A stretch of 64,000 bases of DNA, taken from the NCBI GenBank assembly GCA_036346255.1, contig CM070620.1:17968671-18032670 (forward strand), in the 5' to 3' direction. Under the pieces are notes generated by a model, which saw only the letters and a list, made by a program, of their open reading frames with translations, was not told the DNA's origin and did not search any database. The position numbers and the translations under genes are program-made. Shown here piece after piece: positions 44,895 to 58,300 of this stretch (its first letter is position 1; each line of letters starts with the position of its first letter). The stretch comes from Ampelocalamus luodianensis. Lineage: Eukaryota; Streptophyta; Magnoliopsida; Poales; Poaceae.

Positions 44895-47800
44895 TGTGGG
44901 GACCCCGGTAATTATCTCCATAAGACCGAGATTAGACAAGGTCTTAGGGACATAATTACGGGTCTCCGGTAAATGAATTCCAATTTAACCCTATCCAAGT
45001 GAGAGGCTTAGCCGAATACTAGAGCCTCAACGATCATGCGCGCTGCTCCCTTGCGAGCGCTACATGATTGTCGATTCTCCCTCGATTCGAAGCACTACAC
45101 TCGGTGGGTTAAATGGGACTTCATCAACAACGAGTATGACATATATTGGTTCCCAAGATCAATGACCAATATACTCATACCCTCATCCAACGTTGATTAC
45201 ATCCATACAACGCATACAACAAGGAATGAAAGACATACTGCATAATAGTTAAGGTCTACAGTTTATTACAAACGGCCGACCGGCCAAATTTAAAACAGAG
45301 TATCAAGTAGCAATGAATTAAATAGATAAAGCAAAAGACCAGCAGGTGGTATGCCCAACACCCATCGGCAACCGACTGGGGGTTAAATGGCAGCACACTA
45401 CTCGTTAGTGTCGCCCAAGTCGACACTAGCGAGATCGTCGTAATCATAACCTTCCTCACCTGAAAAGGCCAGCAAACATCTGGCTGAGTACAAGTGTACT
45501 CGCAAGTCTTACACAAATAAAAATAGTTATGCATAAGGGTCATTCAAAGGATGGCTCATATTGGTTTAGTTTTGCGAAAGAGACGCAACAATTAATACCC
45601 TACACATACTAGTTTTTCATGTGCCCATTTTAAAATCAGATTTGAAGTAGAAGTAAAGCATATAGTAAAGCATTTCAGTAATAAACAATTGAATCATGTA
45701 AAGACCAAAGTGGCAGCCCACTTGATGAACTAAACACATGAACATCCCGTTCATGACGAATACCAAGTTCAACCACAATTTTAATTAAAAGTCTAACAAT
45801 AAGCAGCCACAAATTTCAAGCGGTCGTCCATAACCGTGGACACGGCTATTCGAATAGATTTATACCCTGCAGGGGTGTACTACTTTACCCACACGACTTG
45901 ATTAGCCCGTAAGCCTCCAGATGCCTCCGAATATAGCATACTTCCTATGGTATGCCTACTGTAAATCAAGATATAGTCATTTTCAGAAGAAAGCCCTATT
46001 GAGCTAAGTCCCCTTGTGAGATGGTTCTGCCTAGTACAAGCGTCGGATAGCACTTGCTAGGGGCTCACAAGTTATATTGGAAATACCGATGCAATCAAAA
46101 CAGAAGAATTGGTGCTCCTTGCACACTATAAAGGATTACATCGGCTCCTCAAAGAACATAGGATTTCACGGTCGCTATGCCCTTACACCACCAAGGACTT
46201 AACACAATAAAACCTTCCCCTACTTAACCATACGGCTCCCAACCCGCGTGTGGCAAAGACGAGTGTTGCTTGAACAATGAGGTACCCAAAGTTCGGTCCT
46301 CAATTGTCCGACAAGTCCTTCCACTTACCCAATGCTCGTGCACAAAGCACCATCACTAACCAACACTTGTCCGGACCAAAACTCATTTAAAATGACAAAA
46401 TTTTACTCATAAAACAGCTGCAAAGATCTGAAGTAAAATCATAAAGTAAGGGTTGTGTGTATCCCAAAACCGACGGGTTATTCCCGACGATCGAACTCAC
46501 CGTATCTAGACTTGCATGGCTAAGCAATTCTATAACCCATAATTCACACATCCTATCTTAAGCATAAGGAGTTGGCATAATTCAAGATTAACCTCAAGCA
46601 TAGGACATAGCTAAACTACACATCACAAAAATATTGACATAATCAAAATAGCATGCAAGCAATTATCATTGCACTAACTTAACCAAAGCGGGATCAAATA
46701 TGATGCAAAAAAGTTCAAATGATGCTTGCCTTGCTGGTAAAGTAGCTGCTCACTCTCGTAGCGTAAGTGTCGATATCAATATGCTCGGATCTATATAATT
46801 ATAACATCAAATAAATACCAAGAAAACAACTCAAGAATAAAAATGCTCAAAAATGCATGATTTTTCTACAGTAGTTAGATCATGATTTTAAATGATTTCT
46901 GTGAAAGAATTATTTCATTTTGATTTAGTATATGAAAGATATAATGGTTTGAATTTCATTTCGATAAGTCGTCATTATGTAATTTAATTATGAAGTGAAA
47001 TTTTGTAGAACAGTGGTGAGTACATGGATTACATAGATAAATAGGCAATATTAATACAAGTCCGAATAGTTGAGTTTGTCCCATTTGGAGTTCTTATGAT
47101 TTACTTATTGATTTTCAAAGTTATCACCTTTTATAATATACAAATAATGGAGTTAAGGAGTGTATTCTCCCAAAATAGTTTCTGTGACCGAGGCAATGTG
47201 GAGACCATTTTAGAATTAAGTTCACTGAAAATGAAAATTATCAAAAGTGGTCTCACTGTTTTTGGAGCTTCCAATAATTACTTATGCATTTTTGAAATTA
47301 GCAGTCATTTTCCTATTGTACAAATAATGGTTTTAATGGATTAATCTCCAAATAAAGCTCTCTGCTACAGAGACAAGTTTGAAACAAATTTTAATATAAA
47401 GTTTACTAAAAGTGAAAATTTCGTATGGTTTCATGCGATTTGGAGTTAAAACCAATTAGTTATGCATTTTAGAAGTTATTCATATTTTTTCAAAGTATCA
47501 ATAATTCATTTTCAGAATTTCTTAATCGGCTAATACTTTTCTTACCGAGCGCCGCTAGTCATAGACGCCGACGGCGGGCCGGGTCAAGGTTTTGACTCAC
47601 CAATATTGACTCGGTCTCGGCCGCTTCTAACTAAAGGCGTATTTCGCGGAATACGTCTTCTACTTCAAGAATGTGTAAACTCATTCTAATCATACTAAGA
47701 ATACGCTTTGCTTTAAACGAAAACGTACACTATACTCTACACATCCTCTTAACTCGCTGCTCGGGCCACATGTAATAGGGTTATTAGTTGTTTTAATGAC

Positions 47801-49553
47801 CATTACTCAATTTAATCAACAGCTAGTTTAAACTAATCGCCATCGCTTTCACGGTAATCCGACAACGGTCGGGCGCTCGCTGAAGCTTGCGGCGGCTCGC
47901 GTCTTGTGGTCCACGCCGCGCGACAAGGCCGTAAACGGTACCTAATAGCCGTGCGATCCTAGGGGTACCTTCAATCGGAGTTGGGACGGCCGTGGCGGCG
48001 CGCAACGCCAAGCAGCGGCGGTGGCTTTCGGTCCAACGAGGCAAGGATGACCCGACGACACAAAGACTAAACTAATGCAAGCATAGGCTTCCTAGAGGTT
48101 CCATGAAGGTTACCAGTAGGGTGGAGATGGCCGGAGAAGCTTGGAGGTGGGTTGCCCACGGCAATGGCGACAGTGGCGGCAATCTTCACGAGGAGAGGTC
48201 AACCTGCGCCATGAAACCAACAAAGAAGAGTTGGGGAAGGACAAGGGGATAGTGAAGACGGTGTAAACGGAATCAATCGCGAAATGGCTCACCATGAAGA
48301 CGACTGGACGATGAACAGTGGTATCGGCCGACAAAAGGGGAAGATCCAAATTCGAGCGATCCTGCAATGCATCGACTAGATGGGTTGAGGAGAAAAGAAA
48401 GTGGGGTTAAGTGACACTCCATGACGCGCTCAGTCGAGCATAATACCTCTCGAAGACAAGGGTTGGCACGGAGAGGTCCTCGGTGCGTGCTCTAGAGCTT
48501 CCAATGGCGCCACGTGGTGCGGAGCTACAAGAGGAAAACAAGGTCCAAAATGAGCTAAAATGGATAAGGCATGGATCAAGGAGGTGGGCGAAACCATGCG
48601 GAGGGAACTCACTGTGTAGAGAGCAAGCACCACCTCTCTTTCCTCGCACCGAGAGGAAAGATGAGGAAAAGGAGGCGCCGGAGGTGACTTAAGCACGGGA
48701 AGGAGACGGAGATGGAGGCGGCGTGAAACGGAGAAGCTCTAGGAGTGGTTGCATGCGGCGGTGGCTAGCGGAGGTGACGGAGCTCCAACGGCCGAGCAGC
48801 GAGTGCGGCGCGTGGCAAAGCCGCTCGCGCTCTTCCGCCGAGGTAGGAGATGGTTATGACAAGCGGCCCGGCTTGGCAGCGGCACAGCGAGAGAGTGCGG
48901 CGTGGAAACTGGTCCATTAGATCGGAAACGGACGGCTGGTATTAGAAAGGGGGTGCTCGCCGTGACGGCGGGTACGAGATCCGGGCCATCGAGTTCGATC
49001 GGGCGGTCCAAGTGCGGTGCCGTTAAGTGACGCGGTCGAGTCAAGCCGCCGTGGTCGGACCCGAGTCCGACTGTCCGAGCCTCTAGGAATGCATCAGCTT
49101 GATCGATTCTATTTTATTTGATTCTAGTTTGATGAGGCTTTATAAATAGAAATAAATTTCTAAAAATTCTGAGATTAATCGTGGGTGTTCCTGGATGATG
49201 TAGTTCCCATAAAAATTATAAAACCCTACTCTTCATCATATATTTTGTGATATATAAATTCAAACATGTTGTATGTCTATGAATGTTGTTTGAATTTTAG
49301 TTAGGTTCAAAATAGTCCCAAAATTCTGGAAAATTATATTAATTCATGAAAATTAATGTAGTATTTAAATAAATTGGTTCCAGATCATGATTACAAACTT
49401 TTATCACTGTTTTGAATTGAAGCGTGAATTTTGATGTGTATGTCCACCTCAAATTAGATTTTCCAAGTACAATATATTATGAAATGATTTGAATTTGATA
49501 ATGCATGTCGTTGAAATACATATTAATCCAATTTAATTAGTTGGGTTGTGACA
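44895..49553 (-). repeat. Chromovirus LTR, left copy (3' LTR of the element)
   Basis: 4,659 bp; pairs with 55330-59983. Differences are mostly 1-2 base indels. The part at 47820-49080 is GC-rich and gene-like in composition, yet has no consistent frame in both copies. Confidence 0.93.
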
Positions 49554-49566
49554 AACCTCCCCTTAC
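49554..49566 (-). promoter_or_regulatory. Chromovirus polypurine tract
   Basis: On the minus strand, gtaaggggaggtt abuts the 3' LTR start. Primes plus-strand DNA synthesis in the retrotransposon cycle. Confidence 0.75.
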
Positions 49567-49689
49567 AAAAGATCTCACCCGAGATCCGTGTGAGAAGAAT
49601 TAGAAGATTTTCATTGGAAGTTATAATTCATGTTGTCTTGATTTCCTTCAAAGATAGTGTTGACAAGTTATAATTTACATTAATATGCT

Positions 49690-51261
49690 TTACCTTTCCT
49701 TTCTTGATACGAAGGCACTTCATGTAGAGAAGAGTTCGATATGCTTCTCGATCCGGTCTTCACGCCCAAGTTGCTTCGTCTTCCGTGTGGTTGCTCCATT
49801 GGACCTTGACGAACTTGATGTTACGATTCCTAGTCTTACGCCGCTTCTCAAGGATACGAATCGGGCTCTCTCGATAAGATAGATCGGGTTGCAAGTCGAG
49901 TTTATCCAACTCGGTTGCTTCCGCTGGGACTCAAGACATTTCTTGAGTTGGGAGACATGGAAGACGCCATGCACGCTCGAAGCGATGGTGGCAACTCCAA
50001 TCGGCACGCCACCGATCCCACCTTAGCTAGAATACGGAAAGGTCCAATATAGCGAGGTGCTAACTTACCTTTGATTTGGAAACGACGAACTCCTTTCATA
50101 GGAGAGACTTTAAGATATACATGATCGCCCACTTCAAACTCAACTCGCGACGACGACGATCGGCATAAGACTTCGACGTGATTGAGTCGTCCTAAGTCGC
50201 CGCGAATGACACGGACTTGTTCTTCAAAGATCTTCCACCAAGGTCGGGCCATAGAATGGCCTCTCCCGCTTCGACCAGTTCAAAGGCGTTCTACAAGCTC
50301 TCCCATACAACGCTCGAAGGCGACATTTGAATGCTTGATTGGAAACTATTGTTGTAGGAGAACTCCGCAAACGGTAAACATTTTTCCCAACTATCGCTGT
50401 AGGATAACACACATGCCCGGAGAAGGTCTTCCAAAACTTGGTTTACCCTCTCGCTTGTCCATCCGCTTATGGGTGATAAGCGGAGCTAAAAGATAGGTCG
50501 GTCCCCATCGCTTTATGTAAACATTCCTAAATAGGACGTGAATTGAGGGCCTCTATCTAAACTATCACCTTTGGAACACCGTGGAGACAAACAATCCTTG
50601 CAATGTAAAGCTCCGCTAACTTGTCCCCACGGTAGATGGTCTTGACAGGAATGAAGTGAGCAACTTTCATCAAACGGTCTACAATTACCCATATAGAATC
50701 GAATCCAGCTTTAGTTCTAGGAAGGCCGGTGATAAAATCCATGCCAACTTCTTCCCATTTCCACTGGGGAATGGGCAGGGGATCTAGAGTGCCAGCCGGC
50801 TTCAAATGCTCAGCCTTGACTCTTTGACATAGATCGCACTCGGCCACATACTGTGCAACGTGCCGCTTCATTCGGCTCCACCACAGTTTCTTTTTCAAAT
50901 CTTGATACATTTTTGTACTCCCGGGGTGGATAGAGAATTTGGAGTTATGAGCCTCCTTGAGAATCAATTCTCTCAAGTGGCGATCAAATGGTACCACCAT
51001 ACGGTTTCCAAACCATAGAGTACCTTGTGCATCTTGCCTAAAACATTTTGCCTTGCCTTGTTTTATCAGTTCTAAGATTTGAGCCACTTCCGCATCAGTT
51101 TTCTGGGCTTCCCTAATCTGATCCTCAAGTGTGCAAGTCACCCTGAGGGCTGCAAGTGAACCTTCTTCAACTATCTCCAGGTGTAAGTCTTGCAATGCAG
51201 CACATAAGCCTACAGAAAAAGGAGTTACCGTCGAACAGCTTGCATTGAGATTTTCGCTCAA
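49690..51261 (-). pseudogene. Chromovirus integrase with C-terminal chromodomain
   Basis: From 51261: H2C2 zinc region (HPGSTKMYQDLKKKLWW, then YVAECDLCQRVKAEH) and the start of the catalytic core (MDFITGLPRT, IWVIVDRLMKVAHF), broken at about 50557. The C-terminal domain returns at 50252-49902 (FEVGDHVYLKVSPMKGV, LAPRYIGPFRIL). A chromodomain-like end follows around 49870-49740 (IKFVKVQWSNHTEDEATW). Several frameshifts. Confidence 0.85.
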
Positions 51262-52640
51262 GGCGCGGCCACGACATTAGCCTTCCTCGGATGGTAATGG
51301 AGTCCCATATCGTAATCTTTAATCAACTCAAGCCATCTTCTTTGTCTCAAGTTCAGTCGGCTTGGGTGAAAATATATTTAAGGCTCTTATGGTCGGTGTA
51401 GATCTCGCAACGACACCGATGAGGTAATGTCGCCAAATCTTCAAGGCATGAACTACACCGCGAGCTCTAGGTCGTGTGTGGGATAATTGGTCTCATGGGG
51501 CCTCAATTGCCTTGACGCCAGAGGCCACCACTCGGCCGCCTTGCATAAGCACACAACCGAGCCCATGGCGAGATGCATCACAAGAGATATCAAAGCTCTT
51601 GTGAATGTCCGCGAACAAGCACGGAGCTTCCGTCAGCATTCTTTCGTGGTTTGAAAGCTTTGCTCACATTCTCGCTGTCCACTCGAATTTCTTTTCTTTC
51701 TTCGAAGTTGGGTCATAGGCTTTGCAATTTTTGAGAAATTCTTGATGAACCTACGGTAGTACCCGCAAGTCCAAGAAAACTACGAATGTCGTGACGCTCT
51801 TGGGTTGCTTCCATTCAAGGACATCTCGCACCTTACTAGGATCAACAATGACACCACCTTTAGATAGGATATGTCCCAAGAAACTAACCTCTCAAGCCAA
51901 AATTCACATTTGCTGAATTTGGCGTCAAATGATGGTGGCGAAGCTTTTCTAACACTAGTCTCGGATGTTGCTCATGCTCAAGATCGACTTAGAGTATATA
52001 AGGATATCGCCAATGAAAACCACTACAAACCGATCCAAGTATTCCATGAACACCGAATTCATGAGGTTCATGAAATAAGTCGGGCATTGGTCAAACCGAA
52101 GGACATGACCGTGTACTGCATAAACCGTAACGAGTAGAGAAGGCGGTCTTCTAATGTCCTCGGTTCTAACTTTAACTGATGGTAGCCTAATCTCAAGTCA
52201 ATTTTGGAGAACACCGAGCTCCACTAAGTTGATCAAATAGGTCATCGATCCGCGGGAGCGGATACTTGCTCTTAATGGTGACCTCGTTCAACGGACGGTA
52301 GTCAACACACATCCGTAGACTCTTGTCTTTCTTCTTGACAAAGAGAGCCGGGCATCCCCAAGGCGAGGAGCTAGGCCTGATGAAACCCTTGTCTTGCAAC
52401 TCCTTAAGTTGTTCTTTCAATTCAGCTAGCTCATTGGGCGGCATCCGATACGGCCTTCTTGAGATGGGCGCGGTACCGGGTGCAAGCTCAATGACAAACT
52501 CTACCTCTCGGTCAGGGGGCATGCCTGGAAGTTCTTCAGGGAACACATCAGGATACTCACTCACTATTGGTACCTCCTCTAGTGTGAGAGAGGTACTCGC
52601 CTCTAAAGCATATAGGTGAGAACTACCCACTAGAGGTGCA
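51262..52640 (-). pseudogene. Chromovirus reverse transcriptase/RNase H
   Basis: 52630-52193 is an open RT N-terminal stretch: FPEELPGMPPDREVEF, YRMPPNELAELKEQL, KGFIRPSSSPWGCPALFVKK, MCVDYRPLNEVT, YPLPRIDDLFDQL. Beyond that the palm, the Y-DD box and RNase H are only recognisable in switching frames (for example SFGLTNAP and a D-ILIYS box near 52100-52000). Confidence 0.85.
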
Positions 52641-52739
52641 AAGACGACTGATGCCGCCCTCGCTAGTCATCAAATAGACCACTGGGCACAATCAATCTTT
52701 CCCGATTCTTAGATAACCAATCCATCCCTAAGATAACAT

Positions 52740-54720
52740 CGATGCCCACCGAACTTATCACTATTAAGTTTATCAAAAGTTAACATTTTGTATTTCAATT
52801 TTTACGCCCCGACGCACTTGATCGGCGAGAAAACCGACCACGGGACCGGATATGATAAGGTGGGTGTAGTGTATGTATCTTAAATTGGTTAATTTCAGCA
52901 TACTCGTTTTTAATAAAGGAATGGGATGCTCCGAATCAAATAGAACCGATGCAGACATGAATTAACAAGTAATGTACCTAGCACGACGTCAGTGCGCTTG
53001 GTCGCCTCCTCCGCCGAGACGTGGTTGACGCGACCACGCATGCCGGGTGGAGTAGGTGCTACTCTGGGGGTGGCGGTGGCCTCGCCGAGCCGGGCTGGTG
53101 GTGCCGCGTAGTACGCCCGGCATCCTCGCCGCTGGCGAGGCATCGCGGCATAGTGGCCCCGACGGCCACGTGGAAACAGATGACGCCGGCTTGTATGCCC
53201 CGCCATCAGGGTCTCGCCCGCCAGGCCGCTGAGCTGCCGGTGGAGAAGGTCGTGGAGGTGCCACAGAGACCTCGATGGTGCTGAAGCCGCACGAGGTGCT
53301 CGAGGTAGTCTCGGCGAGGCTCGAAAATCGCCACTCGCCATCGCCGCCCGAAAGCCTTCCTCCTCTTCCTCGACTCATCCACCGCCAAGCTCTCATGCTC
53401 CACCACGACGCTTTGTTGACCGGATGCCGAAAACTCCAAATCGTGTGCGGCTAAAACAAGCCGCAACTCCTCGATAGCCCATGGAAGAACTCGTTCGCGA
53501 CGAGCGTCTGCCGAGACGCCGTCCGAGCATACCGCCAAGTAGTTGAAGTCATGCAGTACTCGCGACGGTCCTCCGCCTGCCTCAAAGCAGGAACCGCTGC
53601 CGCTTGATAAGCGCACTCTCTCCGTATATGGGCCTCTCGAACGCTGCCTCAACTCGCCCAAGTCGGACGTGACCAGCGGCTGCATGGCGGAATAACTATC
53701 CCACCACGCTCGCCGCACCCGCCAACCGGTAGCCGGCAAACAAGACTCTCGACCCGGTACACCGGGCAATGTTCGCCTTCTTCTCAATGTTGTGTAGCGC
53801 CCTCCGCCTCCATCGGGTCCTTGCCGCCGCAAACGCCGGAGGGTTGGTCCGCTGAACTCGCCGAGACCTCCGGACGCCGGTGGGGCGGCTCCTCCGGCCG
53901 GAGCGGTGTCGGGCGCGTGTTGCGCACGATCGCCTCAAGCATCCGGTCGGTCCATCCGTTGCGCCAATCATCATCATGAACTCGACCATGGATGGCGGCG
54001 AGGAGCACCTCTCAGCGCCCACCTGCTGGGACGGCCGCGAGAGGGTTTCCATGCCCGCACGGCCGCTGGGATGACCGCCCCGATCGTAGAAATCGCCGAG
54101 GTGCTAGACGTGGTGCCCTAGATGGGGATGGGAGCCTCACGCGCAGGCTCCCGATCGCGTAGTCGGTCTTGTCATCCTGTATTGGGCAAGGATGGTTAGT
54201 AATTAAGACAAAAGCCATTACTTGGCTTTACATGCACAATCAATATCAAAAGCAAGAAAATTGTAACACCAAATGGAACACCGAACATAAATCAAGATAA
54301 AACCGAATCGATACAACATCAGACATAAGCGCCGCAGCTTAAGATTACAATCAAATAGTAGTTTTTGCAAATGAAACATAATAGTTCGACTTCTACTACC
54401 CTATTACATAAACCTAAGGATACAAGCTCAAACATAGAGCTCCTCGCCTCTAACACCTAGATATTATTCCGGCCAAAGTTCACCTGAAAGTCATCGAAAG
54501 GTGGTATCCAGGGACCTCGTGTCTTCCGGTCTCCCGGGTTGGTGAGGCGTAAGGGGATCCTACGCCGATGATATGGCCTCCTACTTCGGGAGACGATAGT
54601 CCGCGGCGCAGAATGTACGGTGAAACCTCATTAGCGCCATACAAAGACATCCGACGAATGAGCCTCATGTCATGCATGAGTCAGAATGTTCTGAGCTATA
54701 ATGAGACGACAACGCTGCCT
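52740..54720 (-). pseudogene. Chromovirus Gag-protease region
   Basis: Gag pieces appear in alternating frames between 54060 and 53000. The protease active-site region reads VLFDS around 52920-52950 and then shifts frame. The zinc knuckle near 53160-53120 is scrambled by frameshifts. The minus frame at 54677-54480 near the 5' LTR has no assigned role. Confidence 0.7.
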
Positions 54721-55310
54721 CCCATAACTCATGCATCATGCAGCGATGCATTTGGTCCATTACGTGAACCAATCTCGCCAATCGCTCGACTTGGGGTCCT
54801 CCCAAATGAATCTAGCAATCGAGTTCACGCCCCGCGCGCGGCGCGCATCGGAAAGTGATCATATGGGGCCGGCTAACTCGTCAGTCGTCGAGCGAGACGA
54901 CTCATGGCCACCAAGGCCACCTCTTGTAACGCCATGGCCTCCGGTGCCACGCGCCGAAGCGTAAGGTATGCCATAAATTCCTCCATCCCGGTCCTCGATC
55001 ACGGCGTAGATGGAATAAGTGGGCTGATATGTGAAGTTCGCCCTCCACATCATGTCTCGCAAAGAACGCCGGTATCCATCCACTCCTTCACTTGAGTTTC
55101 CTGACACGATCGAGGGTTCATCTAAAGGCAAGAAGGCAAGGTAAGTTAGTTTCATAAACTAAAACAGATCGAGAGAGGAAAGATACTAAGATGGATAAGG
55201 AATAAAAGATATTCTTAACTTAAACTTTCAAAGTAATTTGATAATTTCAAAATATTTTGACTTGAAGGTTTACTAACTCTAACGCCAGTGCTACCTCTAA
55301 CCTACAACAA

Positions 55311-55325
55311 GATGGCTCGATACTA
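55311..55325 (-). promoter_or_regulatory. Chromovirus primer-binding site (degenerate)
   Basis: On the minus strand, tagtatcgagcc follows the 5' LTR end within a few bases. It resembles tggtatcagagcc with one substitution and one missing base, the missing base being the A of a CAG. Confidence 0.6.
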
Positions 55326-55329
55326 ACGC

Positions 55330-58300
55330 TGTGGGGACCCGTAATTATCTCCATAAGACCGAGATTAGACAAGGTCTTAGGGACATAATTACGGTCTCCA
55401 GAATGAATTCCAATTTAACCCTATCCAAGTGAGAGGCTTAGCCGAATACTAGAGCCTCAACGATCATGCGCACTGCTCCCTTGCGAGCGCTACATGATTG
55501 TCGATTCTCCCTCGATTCGAAGCACTACACTCGGTGGGTTAAATGGGACTTCATCAACAACGAGTATGACATATATTGGTTCCCAAGATCAATGACCAAT
55601 ATACTCATACCCTCATCCAACGTTGATTACATCCATACAACGCATACAACAAGGAATGAAAGACATACTGCATAATAGTTAAGGTCTACAGTTTATTACA
55701 AACGGCCGACCGGCCAAATTTAAAACAGAGTATCAAGTAGCAAATGAATTAAATAGATAAAGCAAAAGACCAGCAGTGGTATGCCCAACACCCATCGCAA
55801 CCGATCGGGGTTAAATGGCAGACACTACTCGTTAGTGTCGCCAAGTCGACACTAGCGAGATCGTCGTAATCATAACCTTCCTCACCTGAAAAGGCCAGCA
55901 AACATCTGGCTGAGTACAAGTGTACTCGCAAGTCTTACACAAATAAAAATAGTTATGCATAAGGGTCATTCAAAGGATGGCTCATATTGGTTTAGTTTTG
56001 CGAAAGAGACGCAACAATTAATACCCTACACATACTAGTTTTTCATGTGCCCATTTTAAAATCAGATTTGAAGTAGAAGTAAAGCATATAGTAAAGCATT
56101 TCAAGAATAAACAATTGAATCATGTAAAGACCAAAGTGGCAGCCCACTTGATGAACTAAACACATGAACATCCCGCTCATGACGAATACCAAGTTCAACC
56201 ACAATTTTAATTAAAAGTCTAACAATAAGCACCACAAATTTCAAGCGGTCGTCCATAACCGTGGACACGGCTATTCGAATAGATTTATACCTGCAGGGTG
56301 TACTACTTTACCCACACGACTTGATTAGCCCGTAAGCCTCCGGATGCCTCCGAATATAGCATACTTCCTATGGTATGCCGCACTGTAAATCAAGATATAG
56401 TCATTTTCAAGAAGAAAGCCCTATTGAGCTAAGTCCCCTTGTGAGATGGTTCCTGCCTAGTACAAGCGCTCGGATAGCACTTGCTAGGGGCTCACAAGTT
56501 ATATTGGAAATACCGATGCAATCAAAACAAGAATTGGTGCTCCTTGCACACTATAAAGGATTACATCGGCTCCTCAAAGAACATAGGATTTCACGGTCGC
56601 TATGCCCTTACACCACCAAGGACTTAACACAATAAAACCTTCCCCTACTTAACCATACGGCTCCCAACCCGCGTGGTGGCAAAGACGAGTGTTGCTTGAA
56701 CAGTAGGTACCCAAAGTTCGGTCCTCAATTGTCCAGACAAGTCCTTCCACTTACCCAATGCTCGTGCACAAAGCACCATCACTAACCAACACTTGTCCGG
56801 ACCAAAACTCATTTAAAAATGACAAAATTTTACTCATAAAACAGCTGCAAAGATCTGAAGTAAAATCATAAAGTAAGGGTTGTGTGTATCCCAAAACCGA
56901 CGGGTTATTCCCGACGATCGAACTACCGTATCTAGACTTGCATGGCTAAGCAATTCTATAACCCATAATTCACACATCCTATCTTAAGCATAAGGAGTTG
57001 GCATAATTCAAGATTAACCTCAAGCATAGGACATAGCTAAACTACACATCACAAAAATATTGACATAATCAAAATAGCATGCAAGCAATTATCATTGCAC
57101 TAACTTAACCAAAACTGGGATCAAATATGATGCAAAAGAAAGTTCAAATGATGCTTGCCTTGCTGGTAATGTAGCTGCTCACTCTCGGTAGCGTAAGTGT
57201 CGATATCAATATGCTCGGATCTATATAATTATAACATCAAATAAATACCAAGAAAACAACTCAAGAATAAAAATGCTCAAAAATGCATGATTTTTCTACA
57301 GTAGTTAGATCATGATTTTAAATGATTTCGTGAAAGAATTATTTCATTTTGATTTAGTATATGAAAGTTATAATGGTTTGAATTTCAGATTTGATAAGTC
57401 GTCATTATGTAATTTAATTATGAAGTGAAATTTTGTAGAACAGTGGTGAGTACATGGATTACATAGATAAATAGGCAATATTAATACAAGTCCGAATAGT
57501 TGAGTTTGTCCCATTTGGAGTTCTTATGATTTACTTATTGATTTTCAAAGTTATCACCTTTTATAATATACAAATAATGGAGTTAAGGAGTGTATTCTCC
57601 CAAAATAGTTTCTGTGACCGAGGCAATGTGGAGACCATTTTAGAATTAAGTTCACTGAAAATGAAAATTATCAAAAGTGGTCTCACTGTTTTTGGAGCTT
57701 CCAATAATTACTTATGCATTTTTGAAATTAGCATCATTTTCCTATTGTACAAATAATGGTTTTAATGGATTAATCTCCAAATAAAGCTCTCTACAGAGAC
57801 AAGTTTGAAACAAATTTTAATATAAATTTTACTAAAAGTGAAAATTTCGTATGGTTTCATGCGATTTGGAGTTAAAACCAATTAGTTATGCATTTTAGAA
57901 GTTATTCATATTTTTTCAGTGTATCAATAATTCATTTTCAGAATTTCTTAATCGGCTAATACTTTTCTTACCGAAGCGCGCTAGCCGCAGAGACGACGAC
58001 AAGCGGGCCGGGTCAAGGTTTTGACTCACCAATATTGACTCTGCCTCGCCGCTTCTAACTAAAGGCGATTTCGCGAATACGCCTTCTACTTCAAGAATGT
58101 GTAAACTCATTCTAATCATACTAAGAATACGCTTTGCTTTAAACGAAAACGCACACTATACTCTACACATCCTCTTAACTCGCTGTTCGCCCACATGTAA
58201 TAGGGTTATTAGTTGTTTTAATGACCATTACTCAATTTAATCAACGCTAGTTTAAACTAATCGCTCATCGCTTTGCCGGTAATCCGACAACGGTCGCGCT

